In this document: piece by piece, positions 1 to 5,677 of the stretch | Layout: each line of letters begins with the position of its first letter | How positions within the stretch are numbered: the first letter of the stretch is position 1 | Source: Frankiaceae bacterium | GTDB lineage: Bacteria > Actinomycetota > Actinomycetes > Frankiales > Frankiaceae | Length of the DNA: 5,677 nucleotides | Direction: 5' to 3' | Assembly: GCA_030840885.1 (NCBI GenBank) | Contig: JAVEDQ010000117.1 | Coordinates: 1-5,677 of the forward strand | The notes under the pieces: model-generated | Databases searched by the model: none | Told to the model about the DNA's origin: nothing | Seen by the model: only the letters and a program-made list of their open reading frames with translations | Position numbers and translations under genes: made by a program

Positions 1-221
1 AGGCGCTCGCCGGCCCGCGCGGGACCGACAAGCGGCTCGCCGACTCGCAACGGCTCACCCGCGCCGAGCGCGACGCCCGCTACGCGGCGCGGAACGTGCC
101 GTTCGAGGAGAGGGAAGCCGCGGAGGCCGCGGCAGCCGACGCAGCCGATGCAGTCGCCTCGCACGACACCGACACGGGCGACCAGGTGCAGCTACTCGGG
201 GATCGGAACGCCTCGGGATGA
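1..221 (+). CDS. obgE: Obg/CgtA GTPase, C-terminal end (partial)
   Basis: This is the 3' end of a gene that starts upstream of the window; the reading frame begins at base 3 and stops with TGA at 219-221. The visible 72 residues start ALAGPRGTDKRLADSQRLTR and continue with AERDARY. That resembles the end of the OCT domain and basic tail of actinobacterial Obg, where a G-x-RGTD-x-RL segment is followed by an R-x-TRAE stretch. An alanine-rich tail, probably disordered, follows. Obg is a ribosome-associated GTPase involved in 50S assembly and stress signalling; its G domain lies outside the window, so the call rests on the tail and on gene order. Obg directly upstream of proB-proA is a common actinobacterial arrangement. 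Its stop overlaps the proB start as ATGA (218-221), which suggests translational coupling. The main uncertainty is the short length seen. Confidence 0.82.
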   Translation, partial: ALAGPRGTDKRLADSQRLTRAERDARYAARNVPFEEREAAEAAAADAADAVASHDTDTGDQVQLLGDRNASG

Positions 222-1375
222 GCCGCGACGCGCTGCGCGACGCCCGCCGCATCGTGGTGAAGGTCGGCTCGTCGTCGCTGACCTCGGCCCGCGCCGGGCT
301 CGACGCGGCGCGGCTCGACGGTCTGGTCGATGCCCTGGCGGCGCAGGACCGGGAGGTGGTGCTGGTCTCCAGCGGCGCCATCGCCGCCGGCCTCGTCCCG
401 CTGGGGCTCTCGCGCCGCCCCCGGGATCTGGCGACGCAGCAGGCGGCGGCGAGCGTCGGGCAGATGCTGCTCGTGGAGCGCTACGCCAGCTCCTTCGCCC
501 GCTACCGGCGGACGGTCGGGCAGGTGCTGCTGACCGCGGAGGACATCATCCGCCGTGCGCACTACCGCAACGCCCGCCGCACGCTGGACCGGCTGCTCGC
601 GCTGCGGGTCGTGCCGATCATCAACGAGAACGACGCGCTCGCCACCGAGGAGATCCGCTTCGGTGACAACGACCGCCTGGCGGCACTGGTCGCGCATCTG
701 GTGGGCGCCGACGCGCTGGTGCTGCTCTCCGACGTCGACGGTGTCTACGAGTCCGACCCGAGCAAGGCGAGCACGGAGCGCCCGGTGACGCGCCTCGACG
801 AGGTGTTCGGCGACGCCGACCTCGCGGGGGTGCTGGCCAAGGGCACCGGGTCGGCCGGCGTCGGTTCCGGTGGCATGGCGACGAAGATCGCCGCGGCCCG
901 GGTCGCGACCGGCGGCGGCTGCGTCGCCGTCGTCGGGGCCGCCCGGGACGCGGGCGCGATCCTCGCCGGCGAGCCCGCCGGCACCTACTTCCACCCGGTC
1001 GGCCGCCGCGCGTCGGCACGCCTGCTGTGGCTCGCGTACGCGAGCGCACCGCGGGGTCGGGTCTTCCTCGACCCCGGCGCCGTCCGTGCGGTCGTGCAGC
1101 GTCGGATGTCGCTGCTGTCGGTCGGCATCACCGCCGTCGAGGGCGAGTTCGCCGCCGGCGACCCGGTGGACCTCACCGATCCGACCGGGGAGGTCGTGGC
1201 CCGCGGCCTCATCGGCTATGACGCGTCCGAACTGCCTGCCATGCTGGGACTGAGCACGAACCAGATGGGCCCGCGGTACTCCCGCGAGGTCGTCCACCGC
1301 GACGACCTGGTGCTGATGCCGCAAGTCACCCGACGGCGGGCCGAGCAGCGCGCGACTGTCCCGGCCGAGGGGTGA
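218..1375 (+). CDS. proB: Glutamate 5-kinase (ProB) with C-terminal PUA domain
   Basis: ProB phosphorylates L-glutamate with ATP to gamma-glutamyl phosphate, the first step of proline synthesis, in the cytoplasm. The product is 385 residues, in the usual range for the two-domain form. The amino acid kinase domain spans about residues 10-255. It shows the N-terminal phosphate-binding segment VVKVGSSSLTS (Lys15, Gly17), VLVSSGAIAAG (49-58), INENDALATEE (135-145) and FGDNDRLAALVA (148-159), the last two forming the glutamate and feedback-inhibitor region. It also has LLSDVDGVY (169-177) and GSGGMATK with Lys223, matching the conserved catalytic lysine. A PUA domain follows at about 275-360. The ATG at 218 is chosen because it overlaps the obg stop (ATGA) and places the kinase motif at the expected distance; no strong ribosome binding site is visible, consistent with coupling to obg. 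I see no missing key residue. Proline feedback is expected from the family but not tested here. Confidence 0.97.
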   Translation: MSRDALRDARRIVVKVGSSSLTSARAGLDAARLDGLVDALAAQDREVVLVSSGAIAAGLVPLGLSRRPRDLATQQAAASVGQMLLVERYASSFARYRRTVGQVLLTAEDIIRRAHYRNARRTLDRLLALRVVPIINENDALATEEIRFGDNDRLAALVAHLVGADALVLLSDVDGVYESDPSKASTERPVTRLDEVFGDADLAGVLAKGTGSAGVGSGGMATKIAAARVATGGGCVAVVGAARDAGAILAGEPAGTYFHPVGRRASARLLWLAYASAPRGRVFLDPGAVRAVVQRRMSLLSVGITAVEGEFAAGDPVDLTDPTGEVVARGLIGYDASELPAMLGLSTNQMGPRYSREVVHRDDLVLMPQVTRRRAEQRATVPAEG

Positions 1376-1380
1376 GCGGC

Positions 1381-1433
1381 ATGACAGCGCCGCAGGACTC
1401 CGCGACATGACTACAGCGAGAGGACGACGATGA
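1381..1433 (+). other. Two minicistrons bridging proB and proA
   Basis: The gap between the proB stop (1373-1375) and the proA start (1430) holds two tiny ORFs. The first, at 1381-1410, encodes MTAPQDSAT; its TGA overlaps the ATG of the second as ATGA at 1407-1410. The second, at 1407-1433, encodes MTTARGRR; its TGA overlaps the proA ATG as ATGA at 1430-1433. A GAGGGG stretch just upstream of 1381 is spaced like a ribosome binding site. The arrangement could pass ribosomes from proB to proA by termination and reinitiation. The ORFs are too short to judge by codon use, so translation is inference and the layout could be chance. Confidence 0.3.
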
Positions 1434-2749
1434 CCGAGCAGCAGGCCACCGACGGGGGAGCCCGCGCGACAGCGGGAGACGCGTCGCCGGCCGAGTCCGT
1501 CCGCGTCGTCGCGGTCCGGGCCAAGGAGGCCGCCTTCGAGCTGGCCTCGCTGCCGCGCGGCGTGAAGGACGCGGCGCTGCTCGTGATGGCCGACGCGCTG
1601 CTCGCGGGGGAGCAGCAGATCCTCGCCGCCAACGCGGCGGACGTCTCGCGCGCGCGGGACAACGGCATGGACGCGGCGTTGGTCGACCGGCTCACGCTCA
1701 CCCGCGGCCGGCTCGAGGCGATGGCCGACGGGCTGCGGCAGGTCGCGACGCTGTCGGACCCGGTCGGTGAGATCGTCCGCGGCTACACGCTGCCCAACGG
1801 ACTCGAGGTCCGCCAGACCCGGGTGCCGCTCGGCGTCGTCGGCATGGTCTACGAAGGCCGGCCGAACGTCACCGTCGATGCCGCCGGGCTGTGCCTGAAG
1901 AGCGGCAACGCGGTGCTCCTGCGCGGCAGCGCCAGTGCCTACGACTCCAACGTCGCGCTCGTCGAGGTGCTGAGCCAGGCCGTCGTCGACGCGGGGCTCC
2001 CCGCCGCCGCGGTGCAGCTCGTCCCGGGGCGCACTCACGAGTCGGTCAAGGAGCTCATGCGGCTCCGCGGGCTCGTCGACGTCCTCATCCCGCGCGGCGG
2101 CGCCGGGCTGATCAACTCGGTGGTGACGGAGTCGCTCGTCCCGGTGATCGAGACCGGGGTCGGCAACTGCCACGTCTACGTCGATGCCGACGCCGACCTC
2201 GACCTCGCGGTGCGCATCGTCCTGAACTCCAAGGCGCAGCGGGTCGGCGTCTGCAACGCCGCGGAATCGCTGCTCGTGCACGCCGACATCGCCGACGCCT
2301 TCTTCGCCCGCGCGCTGCCGGCCTTCGCCGAGGCCGGCATCGTCCTGCACGGCGACGAGGCGACGCTCGCCGCGGTCGCGGGCAGCGGCGTCACCGCCGT
2401 CGAGGCGACCGACACCGACTGGGCGGCCGAGTACTACTCGCTCGACCTGGCCTCCCGCGTCGTCGGCTCGCTCGACGACGCCTGCCGTCACATCCGGCGG
2501 TGGAGCAGCGGCCACACCGAGGCGATCGTGACGCGCTCGCTTTCGGCGTCGAAGCGGTTCATCGCCGGGTGTGACAGCGCCGCCGTGATCGTGAACGCCT
2601 CCACCCGGTTCACCGACGGCGACCAACTCGGCATGGGGGCCGAGATCGGTATCAGCACCCAGAAGCTGCACGCGCGTGGGCCGATGGCGCTGCCCGAGCT
2701 GACCTCCACGACCTGGGTCATGTACGGCGAGGGCCAGCTGCGCTCCTGA
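1430..2749 (+). CDS. proA: Gamma-glutamyl phosphate reductase (ProA)
   Basis: ProA reduces gamma-glutamyl phosphate with NADPH to glutamate-5-semialdehyde, the second step of proline synthesis, and works with ProB on a labile intermediate. The product is 439 residues, slightly longer than the usual 415-420 because of a polar, alanine-rich N-terminal extension of about 20 residues. It has the aldehyde dehydrogenase fold. Visible motifs are [37 protein letters not shown], and [12 protein letters not shown] with the catalytic cysteine at residue 275. The family signature occupies V345 to I366 (ending SSGHTEAI), but has Cys352 and Trp358 where the classical pattern has an aliphatic residue and His/Tyr. 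As far as I recall, the Trp form is usual in actinobacteria. The C-terminus [19 protein letters not shown] is also typical. The ATG at 1430 has AGAGGA (1419-1424) five bases upstream. It likely shares a transcript with obg and proB. Confidence 0.97.
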   Translation: MTEQQATDGGARATAGDASPAESVRVVAVRAKEAAFELASLPRGVKDAALLVMADALLAGEQQILAANAADVSRARDNGMDAALVDRLTLTRGRLEAMADGLRQVATLSDPVGEIVRGYTLPNGLEVRQTRVPLGVVGMVYEGRPNVTVDAAGLCLKSGNAVLLRGSASAYDSNVALVEVLSQAVVDAGLPAAAVQLVPGRTHESVKELMRLRGLVDVLIPRGGAGLINSVVTESLVPVIETGVGNCHVYVDADADLDLAVRIVLNSKAQRVGVCNAAESLLVHADIADAFFARALPAFAEAGIVLHGDEATLAAVAGSGVTAVEATDTDWAAEYYSLDLASRVVGSLDDACRHIRRWSSGHTEAIVTRSLSASKRFIAGCDSAAVIVNASTRFTDGDQLGMGAEIGISTQKLHARGPMALPELTSTTWVMYGEGQLRS

Positions 2750-2754
2750 CGTCT

Positions 2755-2772
2755 CGCCCCTGGCCGGGGGCG
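2755..2772 (+). terminator. GC-rich hairpin after proA, probable terminator
   Basis: Six bases after the proA stop, CGCCCC (2755-2760) and GGGGCG (2767-2772) form a perfect 6-bp all-G/C stem with a 6-base loop. There is no U-tract behind it, only GTTCG. It would therefore be a weak classical terminator, but it resembles the tail-less hairpins common in actinobacteria. Its position, right after proA and 93 bp before the next start, fits the end of the obg-proB-proA operon. Confidence 0.5.
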
Positions 2773-2852
2773 GTTCGCAGCTCGTTGATCAGATGTCCGA
2801 TTCGCCTCTTGCAGGAGCGGGTCCGACAGCTCACCATGCGGTCCCATCCCAC

Positions 2853-2858
2853 GAGGAG
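2853..2858 (+). promoter_or_regulatory. Ribosome binding site deciding the lipoprotein start
   Basis: GAGGAG lies six bases before the ATG at 2865. An upstream in-frame ATG at 2793 has no such site and would put 24 extra residues ahead of the signal peptide. The site therefore selects 2865 as the true start. Confidence 0.75.
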
Positions 2859-2864
2859 ATCGCC

Positions 2865-3371
2865 ATGGACCGTCGTCGCTGGTCCGTCCGCCGGAGTGTC
2901 GTGCTGTTGGCGCTCCTGCCGTTGCTCGCGCTGGCCGGCTGTCACCAGGGCTTCGGGACGGCGCCGCACGGCGCTCCGGCGACCGGTGCCGGGCAAGGCA
3001 CCCTCACCAACATCCGCACTGCGGCCCAGCCCGGCTTCGACCGGATCGTCTTCGACTTCACCGGCCCGGCCCCGGCCTCCTCGGCCAAGTACGTGCCGGC
3101 TTCGGCTTTGGTCGGGAACGACGATAAGCGCGTCATCGTCAATGGTCACTCTTTCCTGCAGGTCCGATTCTCTGACGCGCTGACCAGCAACTCGACGCCG
3201 GTTCGGCGCACGCCGAGCCTGGCCGAGGTCCGTGACATGCGGCAGCTGGAGTCGTTCGAGGCCGTCGTGACCTATGGCGTCGGCCTGACCGCCAAGAACG
3301 GGTTCCGCATCTTCACCCTGACCGGGCCGAACCCGAACCGGAACCGGGTCGTGGTCGACGTCCAGCGCTGA
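2865..3371 (+). CDS. Secreted lipoprotein with AMIN-like domain
   Basis: This predicted lipoprotein has 168 residues. The N-terminus is a classic lipoprotein signal: basic MDRRRWSVRR, a hydrophobic stretch at 11-24, and the lipobox LAGC with Cys26 as the lipidated residue. It should be exported and anchored on the outer face of the membrane. A short Gly/Ala/Pro linker (27-46) leads to one domain at about 47-168. That domain has GFDRIVFDFTGPAP (57-70), SFEAVVTYGVGL (130-141) and a closing FRIFTLTGP...RVVVDVQR. This pattern matches the AMIN-like domain found in many actinobacterial secreted proteins; its function is not established, and the name comes from similarity to the AMIN domain of cell-wall amidases. 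I infer a cell-envelope role only. Codon use is less G/C-biased at third positions than in the neighbours (for example GCT TTG, AAT GGT). It sits alone between the proA hairpin and a convergent gene, so it probably has its own promoter; none is convincing. Confidence 0.85.
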   Translation: MDRRRWSVRRSVVLLALLPLLALAGCHQGFGTAPHGAPATGAGQGTLTNIRTAAQPGFDRIVFDFTGPAPASSAKYVPASALVGNDDKRVIVNGHSFLQVRFSDALTSNSTPVRRTPSLAEVRDMRQLESFEAVVTYGVGLTAKNGFRIFTLTGPNPNRNRVVVDVQR

Positions 3372-3396
3372 TCAAGGCGGGGAGCCGACACCGTAA

Positions 3397-4266
3397 TCAG
3401 TAGGAGTCGGCGGACCCTTCGAAGGCGAAGTAGCCGGCCAGAGCGGTGTAGTCGTCGTCGCCGTGACCGGCGGCGATGGCCGCGTCGGCGTAGGCCGCGG
3501 TCGCCTTCGTCAGCGGGAGGTCGTCGGAGGCGACGTCCAGTGCGATGGTCAGGTCCTTCAGCAGGAGGTCCAGAGAGAAGGCGGTGGGCTGGAAGTCGCC
3601 GCTGGCCAGCATGTCCTTCTTCTGGTTGACGCTGAAGCCCAGCGGGCCCTGCCCGAGGGTGGCCAGCAGCACGTCGGAGTCGATGTGCAGGTCGCGGCCG
3701 AGCCGCAGCGCCTCGGCGACCCCGCCCATGGCCACACCGAGGGTCAGGTTCACGACGGTCTTCAGGGCGTTGCCGCTGGCGACGGGACCGACGTGGCGGA
3801 TCTTCTCCGGGTCGCCCCAGGTCTCCAGCAGCGGCTTGACGGTCGCGAAGTCCTCGTCGGTGGCGCCGACGAGCACGCCGAGGGTGCCGTTGCGGGCCGG
3901 AGCGGTCGTGCCCACGACGGGGGCGTCGACGTAGCGGAGGCCGAGACCGTCGGCGAGCTTGCCGAACTCCTCGGCGGCGTCGCGGCCGATGGTCGTCGAG
4001 TCGAGCACGAGCGTGCCCTTGCCGGCCGCCTCACCGACCTCCTTCAGCACGTCCCGCACCGAATCGGGGCCGAACAGCATGAGCACGACGATCTCGGCGT
4101 TCCCGACGGCCTCACCGACCGTCGATGCCTCGGTGGCGCCGGCCTCGACGAGTTCGCCGGCCTTGCCGGAGGTGCGGTTCCAGACGGTGAGGTCGTGCCC
4201 CGCGTCGAGCAGGTGCCGGGCCATGGCTGACCCCATCCGACCGAGACCGAGAAAGGCGATTCGCAT
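3397..4266 (-). CDS. NAD(P)-dependent oxidoreductase, beta-hydroxyacid dehydrogenase family
   Basis: The product has 289 residues, the normal length for the 3-hydroxyisobutyrate dehydrogenase / glyoxylate-succinic semialdehyde reductase family. The N-terminal Rossmann domain (about 1-160) starts MRIAFLGLGRMGSAMARHLL with the GxGxxG dinucleotide loop at 7-12. The second strand ends VWNRTSGK (Asn30-Arg31-Thr32); an Arg here with no acidic residue suggests NADP(H) preference. The C-terminal helical domain has SGNALKTVVN with the family's catalytic Lys169 and Asn173, and LLLKDLTIAL with Lys237-Asp238. The substrate-clamp motif reads DAPVVGT (114-120) instead of the classical DAPVSGG, so the substrate is unlikely to be plain 3-hydroxyisobutyrate. 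It is convergent with the lipoprotein gene (25-bp gap) and divergent from the moxR-like gene (88 bp). The start at 4266 is set by the Rossmann motif; a weak GGGGTAGG lies upstream. An imine reductase is less likely because Lys169 is kept. Family assignment is firm, substrate unknown. Confidence 0.9.
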   Translation of the reverse strand: MRIAFLGLGRMGSAMARHLLDAGHDLTVWNRTSGKAGELVEAGATEASTVGEAVGNAEIVVLMLFGPDSVRDVLKEVGEAAGKGTLVLDSTTIGRDAAEEFGKLADGLGLRYVDAPVVGTTAPARNGTLGVLVGATDEDFATVKPLLETWGDPEKIRHVGPVASGNALKTVVNLTLGVAMGGVAEALRLGRDLHIDSDVLLATLGQGPLGFSVNQKKDMLASGDFQPTAFSLDLLLKDLTIALDVASDDLPLTKATAAYADAAIAAGHGDDDYTALAGYFAFEGSADSY

Positions 4267-4283
4267 GACGTTCGCCTACCCCG

Positions 4284-4319
4284 GTTGCCGACGGTGCAAC
4301 GTGGCCCGGTCGAGGCCAC
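4284..4319. repeat. Two adjacent inverted repeats in the divergent promoter region
   Basis: GTTGC (4284-4288) pairs with GCAAC (4296-4300) around a 7-base spacer. Immediately after it, GTGGCC (4301-4306) pairs with GGCCAC (4314-4319), also around 7 bases. The element GTTGCCG at 4284-4290 recurs at 4330-4336, 46 bp on. These lie between two divergent start codons, where operators are expected. They could be binding sites for a dimeric regulator or hairpins in either 5' leader. Short G/C-rich inverted repeats also arise by chance in such DNA. Confidence 0.35.
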
Positions 4320-4342
4320 AGGTGTCATCGTTGCCGGGCGGG

Positions 4343-4348
4343 CACAAT
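4343..4348 (+). promoter_or_regulatory. Possible -10 element for a leaderless moxR-like transcript
   Basis: CACAAT matches the TATAAT consensus at four of six positions, including the key A2 and T6. It ends six bases before the ATG at 4355. Transcription would then start at or next to that A, giving a leaderless mRNA, which is common in actinobacteria. No good -35 is seen 16-19 bp upstream. Confidence 0.3.
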
Positions 4349-4354
4349 CGGGAG

Positions 4355-5236
4355 ATGCACCAGAACCCCGTGTTCAGCGGAGTCGACGATGTCCGCGACA
4401 AGCTGGCCGAGACCGGCTACCTCGCCGACGACGGCATCGCCACGACCGTCTTCCTCGCCGACCGGCTCGGCAAGCCCCTGCTCGTCGAGGGCCCCGCCGG
4501 CACCGGCAAGACGGAGCTGGCCAAGGCGATCGCCGCCGCGACCGGCAGTGAGCTGATCCGGCTGCAGTGCTACGAGGGGCTTGACGAGGCCCGCGCGCTG
4601 TATGAGTGGAACTACAAGAAGCAGCTGCTGCGCATCCAGGCGGCCAACAGCAGCGCCGATGGCAGTGCTGACTGGTCGGCGACGCAGGACGACATCTTCT
4701 CCGAGGAGTTCCTGCTCGAGCGCCCGTTGCTCGCCGCCATCCGCCGCGACGAACCGACGGTCCTGCTCGTCGACGAGACCGACAAGGCCGACGTCGAGGT
4801 CGAGGGCCTGTTGCTGGAGGTGCTGTCGGACTTTCAGGTGACGATCCCCGAGCTCGGCACCGTCACCGCGACGCGGCGCCCGATCGTGCTGCTGACCTCC
4901 AACGCGACCCGCGAGCTGTCGGAGGCGCTCAAGCGCCGCTGCCTGTACCTGCACCTGGACTACCCGACTGCCGATCGCGAGAAGGCGATCGTGCTCTCGC
5001 GGGTGCCGGAGCTCCCGGAGCAGCTCGCCGAGTCGCTCGTGCGCACCGCACGTGCCTTGCGGGCGATGGAGCTGAAGAAGAGCCCGAGCATCGCCGAGTC
5101 GATCGACTGGGCGTACACGCTGCTCGCCCTCGGCCTCGACACCCTGGACGAGAAGGCCGTCTCGGCCACGCTCGGCGCCGTGCTCAAGCACGCGTCGGAC
5201 CAGGAGAAAGCCATCTCGCAGCTGAAGCTGGGCTGA
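4355..5236 (+). CDS. MoxR-type AAA+ ATPase (CoxD-like)
   Basis: The product has 293 residues and belongs to the MoxR branch of AAA+ ATPases, close to the CoxD-like group. These proteins act as ATP-driven chaperones with a VWA-domain partner, inserting cofactors or remodelling targets. Visible motifs are Walker A GPAGTGKT (46-53), the group-typical RLQCYEGLDEARALYEWNY (69-87), Walker B VLLVDETDKAD (136-146, Asp140-Glu141), LLEVLSDFQVTIPE (153-166), sensor 1 LTSNATRE (180-187, Asn183) and the arginine stretch LKRRCLYLHLDYP (192-204). A helical lid domain makes up the C-terminus. The start is uncertain. The ATG at 4355 has GGAG touching it, too close for normal use, but fits a leaderless transcript. 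A GTG at 4322 has GAGG (4312-4315) six bases upstream and would add 11 residues. I keep ATG because relatives begin only a few residues before the DDV-x-x-x-L motif. The coxE-like gene follows 29 bp downstream, so the two should be co-transcribed. The client protein is unknown. Confidence 0.93.
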   Translation: MHQNPVFSGVDDVRDKLAETGYLADDGIATTVFLADRLGKPLLVEGPAGTGKTELAKAIAAATGSELIRLQCYEGLDEARALYEWNYKKQLLRIQAANSSADGSADWSATQDDIFSEEFLLERPLLAAIRRDEPTVLLVDETDKADVEVEGLLLEVLSDFQVTIPELGTVTATRRPIVLLTSNATRELSEALKRRCLYLHLDYPTADREKAIVLSRVPELPEQLAESLVRTARALRAMELKKSPSIAESIDWAYTLLALGLDTLDEKAVSATLGAVLKHASDQEKAISQLKLG

Positions 5237-5248
5237 GGGGAAGTCGGT

Positions 5249-5269
5249 ATGAGCGGAGGACCGGGATGA
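5249..5269 (+). other. Minicistron leading into the coxE-like gene
   Basis: A six-codon ORF encoding MSGGPG starts 12 bases after the moxR-like stop. It ends in a TGA that overlaps the coxE-like ATG as ATGA (5266-5269). An AGGGG lies 8 bases before it. It contains GGAGGA (5255-5260), which is also the ribosome binding site of the next gene, five bases from its ATG. It may couple translation of the two genes, or may simply be a by-product of this binding site. Confidence 0.25.
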
Positions 5270-5677
5270 GCCTCGTCGACCGGACCGTCGGCTTCGCCAC
5301 CGCGCTGCGGAAGGCGGGCCTGCCCGTCAGCACCGCCGAGACCGTCGACGCCATGCGCGCCATGGGGGCTGTCGAGCTCATCGACCGCGGCCAGCTGCGG
5401 GCGGCGTTAGCCGCGAGCGTCTGCAAGAGACCGGCCCACCGGCAGACCTTCGACACCCTGTTCGACCTGTGGTTCCCGCGCCGCACGGGTGACGGCGCCG
5501 CCGCGGAGCTGGGCCGGCAGGACGGCGACGAGACCGACCCCACCGCCAACACCAGCGGCGACCCGCAGGCGACGCGGGAGGCGCTGCGCGACGAGCTGCG
5601 CAACCTGCTGCTCGACGGCGACGAGGACGCGATCCGCCGCTTCGCCCGCGAGGCGGTCGGCCTGCTCGGCAAGGCCG
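5266..5677 (+). CDS. CoxE-like VWA-family protein, N-terminal part (cut by window end)
   Basis: The first 137 codons of a gene that runs off the window. The start MSLVDRTVGFATALRKAGLP (1-20), then VSTAETVDAMRAM (21-33), LRAALAASVCKRP (44-56) and FDTLFDLWFPRR (62-73), is the typical N-terminal helical region of CoxE-like proteins. These carry a C-terminal von Willebrand factor A domain with a metal site, which would lie beyond the window. An acidic, Gly/Thr-rich linker (74-100) and a charged helix-rich segment (101-137) follow. GGAGGA five bases before the ATG supports this start. Placed 29 bp behind the moxR-like ATPase, it is its expected partner; such pairs mature CO dehydrogenase in carboxydotrophs but are widespread with unknown clients. 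Codon 48 is TTA (5407-5409) and codon 55 is AGA, both rare in high-GC actinobacteria. The VWA domain is inferred from the family and not seen here. Confidence 0.87.
   Translation, partial: MSLVDRTVGFATALRKAGLPVSTAETVDAMRAMGAVELIDRGQLRAALAASVCKRPAHRQTFDTLFDLWFPRRTGDGAAAELGRQDGDETDPTANTSGDPQATREALRDELRNLLLDGDEDAIRRFAREAVGLLGKA

Noticed and set aside
80..2671. Minus-strand open frame of 863 codons antisense to proB and proA
   Set aside because: proB and proA lie in the same frame and have strong G/C third positions, which leaves this antisense frame free of stops. The translation is low-complexity, rich in Arg, Gly, Asp and Val, and matches no family I know.
2809..2837. TTGCAG with CACCAT 17 bases on as a promoter for the lipoprotein gene
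   Set aside because: The -10 matches consensus at only three of six positions, about what chance gives; not strong enough to list.
2793..2864. Upstream ATG start for the lipoprotein
   Set aside because: It has no ribosome binding site and would bury the signal peptide behind 24 residues; 2865 has GAGGAG at six bases.
3329..3346. Three tandem GAACC(C/G) hexamers in the lipoprotein gene
   Set aside because: Short in-frame repeat coding for part of a Pro-Asn-Arg stretch; too short to suggest a functional element.
3368..3400. CTGAT/ATCAG inverted repeat across the convergent stop codons as a shared terminator
   Set aside because: Only five weak pairs around a 23-base loop, with no T-tract on either strand.
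3463..4230. Plus-strand open frame of 255 codons antisense to the oxidoreductase
   Set aside because: Same codon-bias effect; the minus-strand protein has all its family motifs and this one has none.
3959..4354. Long N-terminal extension of the moxR-like protein running back into the oxidoreductase gene
   Set aside because: The added part is Ser/Pro/Arg-rich, lies antisense to a well-supported gene and is absent from the family; the protein begins at 4355, or at most at 4322.
4325..5191. Minus-strand open frame of 288 codons antisense to the moxR-like gene
   Set aside because: Same effect; the sense strand carries clear Walker A, Walker B and sensor motifs.

Overview
The window is high-GC DNA (about 70% by eye, strong G/C at third codon positions) and looks like an ordinary chromosomal stretch of an actinobacterium (Actinomycetota). 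The evidence is the obg-proB-proA gene order, a lipoprotein with an actinobacterial AMIN-like domain, and actinobacterial-style sequence in every protein. I cannot name the genus.

Layout. Bases 1-221 are the 3' end of obg (ribosome-associated GTPase). It overlaps proB (218-1375, glutamate 5-kinase) by ATGA. After 54 bp comes proA (1430-2749, gamma-glutamyl phosphate reductase). ProB and ProA catalyse the first two committed steps of proline synthesis. A GC-rich hairpin just after proA probably ends this operon. A separate small lipoprotein gene follows (2865-3371, AMIN-like domain). It converges, with a 25-bp gap, on a minus-strand gene (4266-3397) for a beta-hydroxyacid-dehydrogenase-type NAD(P)-dependent oxidoreductase. 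An 88-bp divergent region with inverted repeats separates this from a plus-strand MoxR-type AAA+ ATPase (4355-5236) and a CoxE-like VWA-family gene (5266 to beyond the window end). The last two form the familiar ATPase/VWA chaperone-type pair.

There is no CRISPR array, IS element, tRNA, rRNA or obvious horizontally acquired island. I found no convincing new multi-gene system. The points worth a second look are small. They are a chain of two tiny overlapping ORFs joined by ATGA overlaps between proB and proA, with a similar tiny ORF before the coxE-like gene; a possible leaderless start for the moxR-like gene; adjacent inverted repeats in the divergent promoter region; an oxidoreductase whose substrate-clamp motif differs from canonical 3-hydroxyisobutyrate dehydrogenases; and a rare TTA codon in the coxE-like gene.
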